NCBI GenBank assembly: GCA_026874595.1
Contig: CM049321.1
Span: forward strand, 46,865,797-46,929,796
Length of the DNA: 64,000 nucleotides
Direction: 5' to 3'
Origin: Sipunculus nudus
Taxonomy: Eukaryota; Annelida; Sipuncula; Golfingiida; Sipunculidae
Shown here piece after piece: positions 23,346 to 34,649 of this stretch. The position numbers and the translations under genes are program-made. The notes below the pieces were generated by a model. It had not been told where the DNA came from, searched no databases, and worked only from the letters and a program-made list of their open reading frames with translations. Every line of letters starts with the position of its first letter. Positions within the stretch are counted from its first letter, which is position 1.

Positions 23346-26003
23346 AACAAGGGACCCATGGGTCACGGCGCTCAGCTGTAATATATGATAAAAAAATATG
23401 ATTTGGGAAAGAGGCACATGCTTGTTTTGTGTGGTAATAAATATAAGCTTTCTTACGAGTTGTTGGTGTTTAGCTTATGTATGATTTTGATAGTATCTTT
23501 GGAGACAGGGAAGAGGATTGATTTCATTTATTTTATTAACAAATGGAGTGCTATTGTCACACAGATTTTGACTTGGCCATATAACTTATAAGCAGCACAC
23601 ATTATAATAGAGTTTAACTATTTATTAAAATTTAATAACAAATATTGTGCCAATATAATTTTTATAAAAAAAAAATAAGAAGAAAATCATGATTTTTTAA
23701 AAATAAATATAACTGAAATGATTATTGAAATATTATAGTATATATTCATGAATGCATTCATGAATACATTTTGAAAGTATCTGCACTGGTATTCAAATAC
23801 TTTAATTTTTACCTGAATTCCCATTCTTATGCAATAAAATTTTTTAAATGCAGTACATATTCATATTCGTATTCAAATACATTTGCAAAGCATTCGCACC
23901 ATGTCTAGTATTTATTCAGTTTTAGCCAAACAAAGATGTTGAGAATCCAGAATACACAAAATTCACAAATTTAAATAATGATCATATGTACCTGGTGTTA
24001 TGGCTTTTATTTATATTAAAAAAATAAATGTAATATATTCACTTTGGACTACTTTGACATCAATCTACACACTAGACACAGTAGGAATCTAGATTAATAT
24101 TATCAACTGCATCTTTGTCTATCATTAATTTCCTTCATATGATCCCTAATGATTAGTAATGAATAATATGATTTATTTTTTTATCATTAAAATTTCACTG
24201 AAAAATACCATAGGTGACTGCATGGTGTTATTTGGGATAACATTGACATTGACATTCTATCCATCCATACAAGATTCTTACATCATCAGTAACTGCAGGT
24301 TAATTTTCTGTTACTCATCAACTAACAAATTCCTTTTCTATTAATTTTTCTTTAATTTGTTATAAAAAACCAATACAAAATTATTAATTTATTGTTTATT
24401 GTTATGTTGTTTTTCAAACAACTACTAGATGAGTTGGGTTGGACACCTGGATCAACTGTGGCTGGGCATTAGCTGCCTGGCTGCCCCAGTGTATGCTTCC
24501 CTCAAGCATGCATAATCTGATGAAAGGTCAACAAGGTCAACATACAGTTGACTGAAGAGGGGCTGGATTAAGCCTGGGTCTGACATGGTCTCATATAAAC
24601 ATTAATAAAAGCTACAATATTTGGCCAATTTCTTTCAGCTTTCTAAACTACAAAGATGAAATCCTTATGTGTGCATGATATGAAAATTATATCAACAGTG
24701 CTCTCAGGAAACAAACGTGCCATGGTCAAAGTTGGGCAAAATTTAAGGTACTAATTTTATATTTATACTAATAACTTATAAAATTTGAAAAATTCAGAAC
24801 TAATTTTTGGTATTCAATTGAGTCTTGATTAAATAATGCTACATCCCTGACAAAAAATCTCTAGCTTCAGCAATACTCTTGATAAGGGAGTAAATATATT
24901 TCTTGATTTTCTAAAAAGTGCATTATGTTTGGGCCCATAACCTAAAACAATTACGCAATACTGACATCAATTCTGGCATGTGCATAGCGAATGTATAGAA
25001 AAATATGTATATTATATATAATCAAAGTCAGATCAGTGGTTTTGATATTAGGCACTCTTACAGTGTAACAATGGGTTTTTAATGGAAAAAAGAAGTTTTT
25101 CATTAACATTTCGAAGGATTAAGTCCTAGTGATAAAATTCTTGGCATGGAAGGGGATTTTGGAGACATCTAACTGTATGCTAAATTTAAGGAACTTAGAG
25201 CTGAAGCTGGGGAGCTGAGCTCTAGCAAACTGCATAACACTAGCTTGATGTAAATTTGATGTGACATGGTGCTTGAAAACTTGAACAAAATCTACAGTTT
25301 TTGATCAACTGGTTTCAAAGTTTTGGTGTTAACAGACAAAATGCTAACAAAAACATCCTGTGAAAATTAAATCCACAGTACCTACAGGAAAAAAACGTGC
25401 CATGGTCAAACTTGGGCAAAATTTAAGGTACCAATTTTATATTTTTGCCAATATTTAAAAAAATTTAACAGATTTTGATCTAATTTTTGGTATATGATTG
25501 AATTTTGATCAATTAAATTTGTATTACTGAAAAAAAGTCCCTACCTTTAACACTTTTGGTCTTAAGTGACCAAATATCTTTCCTGATGTTTTTACAAAGT
25601 CCATTTTGTTTTGGCCCATAACTTTTTTAAATTAAATAATACTGACTTAATTTCTGGCATGTTCATCGGAACTATATAGAGGAATATTTATGGTAAATAT
25701 GAAGAAAACCAGATGAGTGGTTTTGATATTAGGCAGTCCTGAAGTGTGAAAATAGATTTCTAATAAAAAAAATTGAAGTTTTTCCTTAATATCTCGAAGG
25801 AACGAAGTCCTATTGACCCAATTTTCGGAATGGTAGGAGATTTTTGGGACATCTAACTGTATGGCAAATTTCAGATTCATAGGTCAAATGGTGTCGAAAC
25901 GTGCCAGTCTTACGGACAGACAGACGGACGGACGGACAGACGGACGGACGACGGACAATGGACCACGACTATAGCTCAGATGACTTATAGTCAGCTGAGC
26001 TAA
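23346..26003 (+). mobile_element. Family A element, long copy A3
   Basis: It starts 'acaagggacccatgggtcac', with GCTCAGCTG at 23,370-23,378. It ends in a GGAC/GACA run (about 25,912-25,955), then a hairpin of 'agctcagatgact' and 'agtcagctgagct' around TAT, and CTAA at 26,000-26,003. A ~680-bp interior unit ('gggcccataac...gtgtaacaatggg') occurs twice. It is longer than A1 and A2 because of internal duplication. There is no coding capacity. Confidence 0.65.
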
Positions 26004-26999
26004 TGAGAGGGATTGTTCATTCAACCTTTCTTATGAAAATAATGTGCATACAAACCCTATGGGTGGTAAAGAACCTGCTTGGCTCACTGGGATAATTTTA
26101 AGATGAGCAAGTAAGATAAACTCAACAGAACCGTGGAATGGAATGTGGTTCCCATAGTTTGTACATTCTTCTGTTAAGGATTAAAAGCCATTTCAAGTAT
26201 ACACGCTCCCATGTTAATATAACAAATAAAGTGTAAATAATGATTAATTGTAATATATATTCAGTGATTCTCTGTTACATATGTGTATTTGTTTAAGAGG
26301 CATTTCACATTTTTCTTGGTCGCAGTTGACAGTTGGATTACAAATTTAGGTACAATTAATGAAGACCGTCCAAGGAAGCACATACAACTTATCATGGGAA
26401 CCATCAACAACTATAATTAATTAAGATCAGTATTATTTGCTCATCCTGGATGGGACATGCATTTTAGATACTTTAACTTTAAAAAAAAAAAACTTTTCAT
26501 CTGCTAAAAAAAGGATGATGTTTCTAGCTTAACTTTAAGGAAACTACCATAACTATAACCTGAAAAAAGGAATTTTACTAACATCAGCAAACTTAACATT
26601 TAATTACTAATTCATTGATGTTATGGACGAGACAATGAATTCGTTATGGATGGGACACAAATGTTCATGTTGTGTTATCAAGTCAAGAGTTGTGATCATA
26701 TTGGCTCACATTTTTGAAAGAATTATGGTACCTAGATGTCAAAGTGGGGGTAGTTCAGTATAATGTTGATGCCACTGGGAGGGGCGATCAGATTCTTTAA
26801 TTATAATTTCAATGAAAGAAAGAAATATGTACTGAAGCCAATATACTTTTATTCCAAAAACATCAAATTTCATAAAAGTTCATCATCCTTAGTAGACTTT
26901 TAGATAATTAGTCTTCAAGCCTAACACTTTATAAACAAATGATATCTTAATTACTCCATCACTCTGAGAGCCTTATCAATCAAGTGGCAAAGACGGGAA
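26004..26999. other. No gene recognised
   Basis: AT-rich spacer between A3 and a broken coding fragment, with no supported feature. Confidence 0.4.
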
Positions 27000-27487
27000 T
27001 CAATAATAGGCACTGGTGCTTTTACTTTTAATTTGTTCAGTACCAACCCATGACTCATCCCTTAAATCAGCATGTACAAACACCTTTTTGGACTTATTTG
27101 CACTTCTAAGAGACGCTATTTTCACTGAATCACTGTAGAACTGCGAATATGCGACAGGTAGACACTTTTGATGTCTGGCCTGTTCTGACATTCAAACTGA
27201 ACAAGCACAAAGTCCCCTATCCTGTAGGACATGCTCTCTGTGAATGTGTCTGCTATATCCATGGATGGCTGGTCAGTGGGGGCAGCAGCAGTAGATGCAA
27301 ATATCATGACTGTTAGCTGTGGAGTGCCAAATGAAAATTGGGAAAGTCCAAGTTCATGATCACTTACGGGTGTGATAAAGAGAAGGTAACGAGTGCCAGA
27401 AACTGTAGTGGGTTTTAGCTCAAAGTAAACTGAGTTATAGGTATTGCGTTTTGTCCAGGCATCAGGCCGTCCATTGGCAAGGCACAA
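27000..27487 (-). pseudogene. Broken coding fragment of unknown family
   Basis: Two overlapping minus-strand frames (27,122-27,487 and 27,000-27,191) have protein-like composition. The first contains 'YRIGDFVLVQFE'. The second carries a Lys/Ser-rich segment, then 'VFVHADLRDESWV'. This G-D-F-V-L-V ... W-V layout resembles the C-terminal domain of some transposon-related invertebrate proteins, as I remember them. A frame change around 27,130-27,190 is needed to join them. There is no start context, intron evidence or upstream exon, so function is not assigned. Confidence 0.35.
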
Positions 27488-27537
27488 ATTGTAACCGCTG
27501 GACCTGGAAACTTCTAAGTATACATCCTAGTAGGTAC

Positions 27538-27932
27538 ATCCTACAGGCCTAATGCGAACCTGTGCAATGGTTTATACATCAGGTATAATGCTTCAATGCT
27601 CGGCCATTACTTTATGTAGGCCTACATGTCTTGTATACGACGAAGGTATCAGAGATGTATACATATGCCCAATTTCAGGGTGATATCCCCTCATGAGAAA
27701 TAAGCAGGGACATAAACTGTGCCAAAATTTTTGTAGGTGGCGCCACAAGTCTTATATACAACAAAGATATGCAATATATATAAATAGGCCCAATTTCAGG
27801 CTGATATATCATGTTCCTCTGGAGAAATTAGCAGGCACGATCATGATCATTGGTTGGCTTTTTTATAAAATGTGGAAACCACAGCCAAGAAACTGGCATA
27901 ATTGCTTTCATCTGACAGTCTTTAAAACAGAA
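27538..27932 (+). mobile_element. 5' fragment of a family B element
   Basis: 'tcctacaggcctaatgcgaa' and the following ~390 bp match the 5' part of B1, including a GGTGGCGCCAC core at 27,736-27,746. The copy then breaks off and the full-length B2 begins at once. Confidence 0.6.
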
Positions 27933-27933
27933 A

Positions 27934-30505
27934 AACAAGGCCCACAGGCCTAATGCGAACCTCTGCAATAGGATTACACCATTTATAATGCTTCAATGCT
28001 GGACTCTTACTTTTCAAGAACATGTGTAACATGTATATGAACAATGCAAGTACTAAACACTTTGAACAAGAAACAATAACACAAACATCACTGCTGAAAT
28101 TCTGGCATGCGTGCACACAACACAAAAATGTTTGTAGCTGGCACCACCAGTCTTGTATACAACAAAGACATATATATACATATGCCTAATGTCAGACAGA
28201 TATGTCAAACCCCTCCTGCGAAATAAGCAAGGACATACACTGGTGAAAAAATTATTGTGGGTGGCGCCACCAGTCTTGTACATGATATAGCTACCCAATA
28301 TGTATAGATATGCCCAATTTCAGGGTGTTGTATCAAATTCCTCTGTAGAAATAAACAGGCATATTCACAGTGTAAAAGTCAATGTAGGTGGCAGCACCTG
28401 TCTTGTGAACAAGAAAACCATCAAAGACGCATAGACAGGTCGAAATATTAGGCCAATACATGAAACTTCCCCTGAGTTTGATGCACTGGGCTGACGAGGC
28501 TTAGGGGAGCAAGGCAGTTGCCCTGAGTGAACTGTGACAAATTGCTGGCTCAAGCTACTGCACTGAGTGAACTCTTGACCTGCACCTGGCTAGACTGAGT
28601 GAACTTTTGACCTGTACCTGGCTGCACTGAGTGAACTCTTGGCCTGTTGCATAATCTGACATAATGGCATTCTGCCAAAGCTATAAATAGATCAAGGCTG
28701 AATTTTGGTGCCAAATCTGATGCAGTTGGCAGTCTGCCAAAGCTTTAAATAGAATGCAGCTCCCATACTGAGTGAACTCTTGACCTATACCTGGCTGCAC
28801 TTCTTCCAATCATGGCACTGTGCCAAAACTATTTATAGTGCTGACATCATCTTGGCTAATGGCCAACTTCAAGGCACTGGCTATCTACCAATAGTAATGG
28901 TAAAACAAGTCCTGCCACCTGTACACAAAAGTGGTCCCTTAATAATTTTGAATATATTTTATTAGAAAAGATAAGATATAGTTTATTGCTATATATATAT
29001 ATGTAATAAAATCATCACATACAATAGTATTAGGCTTGACTGGCTTGCTTAAACAAACACATTAAACAAGAAATAATAATACCCAATTCAAAATGCTTTC
29101 AAGCTGATTTTATAAAAAAATATATCAGGAATATATGAAAAATTATTACAGATGTATACTGAATGCAAATAATACAGATACACTGACAGCAAATTCTTGA
29201 ATTGAGTGGAGTATGGATACCAATCATTTATAATCCATGTACAGTCTTCTTTATATAGCCACAGAGAGCTTAAAATCCATGATTGTAACATTGCCGAGTA
29301 TGATGAATCATTAAAATCATAAATCTAATTTTTTGAAAGCTTTTAAAAATCATTCTTTAAATATTAACCAAAGATAACCTGGAATCTAAATGTCTAGTGG
29401 CATGATGTAATAGATGCTGAAAAACTGGTGCCAGGCTAGATGTAACAGCATCACACAGATAACATATATGGTAAAATGGCTCAAAACAATCTCCATAATT
29501 CAGCCAAAAATCATTCATGTGGAACCATTAAAGACAATTATTATAAGAATTATTGTGGGGATTATTCTTGTAAAATATCAAACAAACTGGCTTCAGTGGC
29601 GTCAGTTGAAAAATATTTTGCAGGTTTATAACTCATATAGACAGATACAGCAAACTGGCTAAACTCAGCCAAAAATCACTGAACCAAAACCATTTGAACA
29701 AACTTGAATTATCAATATCTAAGGATAATTAATGTGTGAGATTTAAGAATTTGGCCCAGTGGTTTTTGAGAAGAAGATCTTTGTAGCCACTGAGCTAAAA
29801 TGGGCTGTTACAGCATATGACTAAATTTAGCTTCCCATAATTCAGCCAAAAGTCACTGAACTGAAACCATTTGAACAAACTTCAGAAAGCACTACCCTAG
29901 GCTCATTTCTGTGCGATATTGAACAATTTGGCCATATGGTTTCAGAGAAGAAGTTTTTTGTAGCCGTCAGTATGATAGGGTCACTGATGACCCCCCTACA
30001 ATAAATGCCAATGCAGGTGGCGCCACCTATACCTCAAATTCAGATATGACTCATGTGACCAACATTGGCATAAAATTTGGTGATGACAGCTCCAGCCATT
30101 TCTTAGGTTGTAATTTTAGTATGATTTTTTGGACAGATGACAAAGTTCAACTTCCTGTAACTAGGCCAAAAATCACTGCAGACTTAAACCATTCGAACAA
30201 ACTTGAGAAAGATTGTTCCAGGAATCATTTCTGTGAAATATTGGACAATTTGGCTGAACAATTTCGGAGAAGAAGATTTTTAAAGGTTTTTATGCTTTTT
30301 CCGAATAAAATTTTAGAAAATGCAGTAAGCCAAAAAATAAGCAAAATCCAATTGAGTTTTTTAGATGACTAAATTTTTGCATAAAATTTCATGATGCTTA
30401 CTCTTGCCGTTTTCAAGTTAGTATGAGTTAACGTTCAGACGACAGACGCCGGACGACGGATGCCGGACGACGCCACACCATCACATAAGCTCCCAGGTTC
30501 GCTAA
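27934..30505 (+). mobile_element. Family B element, full-length copy B2
   Basis: It starts 'aacaaggcccacaggcctaa' and ends 'ctcccaggttcgctaa' (CTAA 30,502-30,505). Module order matches B1: GGTGGCGCCACC cores (28,260-28,271 and 30,016-30,027), a block of 'gaactcttgacctgcacctg', a single copy of the ~177-bp unit, and a 3' 'cgccggacgacg' run. The terminal inverted motif carries substitutions relative to B1. It is non-coding. Confidence 0.72.
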
Positions 30506-30614
30506 AGAAAGCGCCCGCCCACATTGATTTATGAAAAAAAGTGCCTGAGTACCATACCTTTTTTTTATTTTGGCCTTAATATTCAAGGCATGATTCATGG
30601 CAATTCATGCATTA

Positions 30615-32010
30615 CCGTAAAATCTCCACTTAAAACCGCGGTTTAATCAAGAAATTCAAAATCTTGAAATCAGGTTGATTTCCTGAAAGCACTGTGCGGT
30701 TCATACTAGAAGGGTTTCCTGAATATCTTCCTGACAGACATCGTTTTGGGGCCGGCGAGTGGGCGATTATATTGCAACTTTCGAAGGCCGTTCCTAGCAG
30801 CAGTCTCGCCATGCATGGGAGCCGTGTGTAAACGTATTATTTACGATTATTTGTTATTTATAAAATAAAATATTGCTGATTAGTTTTCGTGTGATATATA
30901 ACTTGTTATAAAATTTTGGTAATTGTCACCAAATAATACGTTTACAACAACCCTGCTGTAACACACAGCGGCCCACTTCGTTGGGCATGGTCAAGCAAAA
31001 TTGAAATAAAAGCCTACTTTAAACGAATTTGCGGCATTATTTAGTAATGATTATTTGTTTAAAACATAAAATGAATAAAAAGCTGACATCATAAGGAGTC
31101 ACACAATGGCAGACGATCGTTTTAAAATCAAGTTTGAGTGCCGCCATGTGCTGAAACGCCCCGGTATTCTGCTAAGAATATTTTGAACGGCTGTACGCGG
31201 TGGGTGGTAAACAGAACAGCCACCTATTTCGTCCCAGCGTGCCCTGCGTGAACACTGCCTTGACAAAATGGCTCCCCACACGGAAACTTTTTTCAGGAAA
31301 AAAAACTTGCTTACCCCGACTGGCCACTTTAATTTTACCTTAAAATCACTCGTTATCAAGGGTCATGTTTCCTATACGTGCGTATCTCAACAAGGTTACT
31401 TCAATTACTTTGATTTTTTGTTAAGCTGACCAGCGATGTTTTCAAACGCGCCAACAAATTGTGACATGGAGTGATGTCAACGTACGATGTGACGATGATA
31501 ATACAGAAGTAACCGGTATGAAAATGATTTGAATCTTCCGAGTAATTCCAGAAAATGGTATTTTCATCAAAATTTTTTAGAATTAAAATATACAGTGACT
31601 TGAAATAGATCAGCAGAATATTTTTTCCAAAATATAATGACAAATCAGTAGCAAACAAGAATACGGCACGGAATATAAAATCTGTATAAACAGGCAGAGG
31701 TTCACCGGCCCTTACGTCTTCCCAAACTTCATGTTTGAGTGACCCTGCAAAAAAGTGTTATGATGTGTTTAAATAAAATGCCCAAGGAATTTAAAAGTGG
31801 ACAGGAATGGCCGAGTCGCAACCTACGTGTGTTCATTTCTAGATGATAGCTTGATTGTGTCTTTTGTAAAATCATTCCATAGCGAAAGTTGGTGCGGTTT
31901 TAAAGAGGGGTTCTTAGTATTTGAGCCCCTCGCGAAGTCTCACGTGGAATTTCGGCAAAGTCTGGGGGCGGTTTTAATCGGAAGTGCGGTTTTAAGTGGG
32001 GATTTTACGG
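30615..32010. mobile_element. Family C element C2, TIR transposon with TA target duplication
   Basis: The left end is TA|CCGTAAAATCTCCACTTAAA and the right end is the inverse, ending TTTACGG|TA. TA is at 30,613-30,614 and 32,011-32,012. 'gcggttttaa' recurs subterminally (about 31,890-32,000). It is homologous to C1 along its length but has extra interior sequence (about 31,000-31,360). No transposase is seen. Likely a non-autonomous Tc1/mariner-like element. Confidence 0.82.
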
Positions 32011-32039
32011 TAATTAACAAGATACTGGAGGTTTTGTAA

Positions 32040-32223
32040 TAGGTTTTTAAGTATTCTTTTTGGTACTTACAAGCAACACAGCTCCAAGGATATAGGCTGC
32101 AGTGACCTAATTGGATATACATTTGGAAGTTTCTAGTTCCAGCAGTTACAATTTGTACCCTGCTAATAGATGGACAAAGGCCATACCTTTACCTCAGTTG
32201 ACTTTCAGTCAGCTGAGCTGAAA
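32040..32223 (+). mobile_element. 3' fragment of a family A element
   Basis: 'gctccaaggatataggctgc' is followed by a diverged terminus, 'cagttgactttcagtcagct' then GAGCTGA. It matches the last ~180 bp of A1-A3, with CTGA in place of CTAA. Confidence 0.5.
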
Positions 32224-34370
32224 ATCAAAAGAATTGTTTTTTTTTTTATTGTATGTCTGTCTTGTTTTATGGGATTATGCAAATACTGAACCATATTCAT
32301 GATATTTGTGGAGGGGTGGGAGGATGAGGCATTTTAGTTTAGAGGGGAATATCGTAGCCTAAAACAATTTCAGATTCTACACGCACTGCAATGGGGAATA
32401 CAGATGGGAACGGCAGCATGCTTATTTTTCTGTATGTTGCATCCAAATTACCATCACGAAACCTGCAAAAACTACTACATGAAGCAATTTTTGCAGGATA
32501 CACATTCTCCATGCTGGATCTGCATTTATGTGTATATGGAATTTAGCTTTATTATCACAATAGGTCAATGAAGTGGAAAAAAATTGGTAAAAATGACCTT
32601 TTATTGAATGACAGGGCTGTACATTAACTTTTGAAAGTACTTGCCAGGTAGGGCAAGGGACAATTAGCTTTTACTTGCCCCACATGGATTTTACTTGTCC
32701 CACAAAAATCAGTGATTGCACTCAAAACCACAAAAAAAGGTGATTCACATGGCTATTTTGAAACAATATACATATTCAAATGTTTGTTTGTTAAAAATAG
32801 TTCTCATTAGGATTTTCACAGACCAAAACTTGCAGGTAATTTAAGCTCTAGAGAGATATTACAATATGATTTCACTTCTCCTGAAGAAGAAAGTGACTAA
32901 CTTAAGATTAGCCAAGATTCAGGCCCTTAAGAATATGTAAAGGTTAATGTTGCACACACTTGCCCAGTCGGTGAACTAGGAATCTTCTTTTGGTTGCCCC
33001 ACCAACATTTTCCAGAACTTATCTCTCCAGCTCTCCATGAAAACATGATTCACAGACTTTTTAAAAAAAGACAGATTAGGTCTTGAGGTCATTATAAAAC
33101 TCACACTTGAACAGCTTTCTAAGGGTCAGATAATAATATTGGCAGGATGGAAGTATTTCCAATAAAAATATTAAAAAGTCTTGTTTTACTTATTGTGACA
33201 CCAACAAACCTGTTGCTGTTTTTCACGGCTTTCCTCAGTGCAGATACGGTACCCTAGTCACAAGAGTAGGCACAACCTTCCAGGGCGGAAAGGAAGGGAA
33301 GGGAAGAAATGCTTCCCTATATACAACTTTATTATTTTACAGTGGAAAGCTAAATTTAATATAAAATGTCTATACTTCACAGACAGTATACACCCAAACT
33401 TCTGAAAAAACTGGATTAAACCTGTTTTATCTGATCCAGATTAATCCGGATGAATCCAGTTGATTAAACCAGTGGATAAAACTGTCAACGATTAGGGAAA
33501 CAAATGATAATACCCTACTACTGGTAGATCATATCCATTAGACATTTTGGGTCATAACCCAAATCAGTGAGCAGACATTTTTGGGTAACAACCCAAAAAC
33601 AAATAGCGTGCAGTAGACATTTAGGGAATAGATGTTTTTGGGATAAACCCAAAACACTGATGGAACTGATCTGTCTCAGTTTTAGGCATAGTGTCAGTGT
33701 TACTATTCTCATACTGTTGGTTCTGTTTATTTAATTAATCAAATTCCATTAAAATTTCAGGCGAATTTGGTGTATAAATAATAAATAACAATGTGAAAAT
33801 AATGAATAACTGTAATATATTATTCTGTGATTCTCTTCTAAACATGTGTATATGTTTAATAAAAGTTGTGGAAAATGTCATCAGTTTCTTCCCGAACTAC
33901 CTTTTATTTCTGAAAATTTCCCTAACTTCACTGGGAAGGGAAGAAATACCGATCTTCCTGGAAGAAATGCCAACCCTGCCCCTGTAAAGGTATAATTATG
34001 ATTTTACAAACCCACCTATTTAAAGTTGAACCAGTATATCATAACTTTGACGTGACCTCTATACCACCAGCTAACATTTGTGAAAAACAGCCCAATTTAT
34101 TTAATGAGTGGACCCATGTAAGATTTTGAATGTATGACAAAAACAAAGTTTTAGTCTTTTCTGTACCAGGGTACACAGATATTTGTATGCCCATTGCTAT
34201 TTTTCTTGTAGGTGCAACATAAGCCAGTTGGACTATTTTACCTGTGCTGCCCACACAGCCATGCACGTGGGCTATGTAGAATGTATCAGCAACATAAACT
34301 CTGCCAACTTTTTTTAAATCAAATTGTGAAAATTTTATCAATTTAACAAGCAAAAAAAAATGAGTACAAC
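32224..34370. other. No gene recognised
   Basis: AT-rich spacer. Small palindromic patches lie at 33,420-33,480 ('gattaatccggatgaatcc') and 33,540-33,655 ('ttttgggtaacaacccaaaa' and relatives). These could be relics of inverted-repeat elements, but ends are not defined. Confidence 0.4.
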
Positions 34371-34372
34371 AA

Positions 34373-34437
34373 GAAATTGAACCCACAATCTCATTATGTG
34401 GAGTCCCACACTCTTAACTGAGCCACGAACGACTTGA
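34373..34437 (-). repeat. tRNA-like SINE head
   Basis: On the minus strand 'gtggctcagttaagagtg' resembles a Pol III A box and 'gggttcaatttc' a degenerate B box, spaced as in a tRNA. The arms do not fold into a complete tRNA. It is probably a tRNA-derived SINE head whose body runs toward lower coordinates. Confidence 0.45.
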
Positions 34438-34649
34438 GTGATCCTGAATGGCCCGGGCAATTTTTGTTTATTCATATCTAGTTGCCATTTATAATTTAGC
34501 CCCATCTACTGAGTAAACAGGAAACTATTTCAGATATTGTGCACTAACACATAGATTTTGCAGGGCCCCAGGCCCCTATAATGAGCTCATTCTACATATA
34601 GGGAATCTAATATTAAATAATATTTCAGTAATTGTAAGGAAACAACATT

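Noticed and set aside
34039-34386. 115-residue minus-strand frame
   Set aside because: It starts in a tRNA-like SINE head region, and composition and context do not support a gene.
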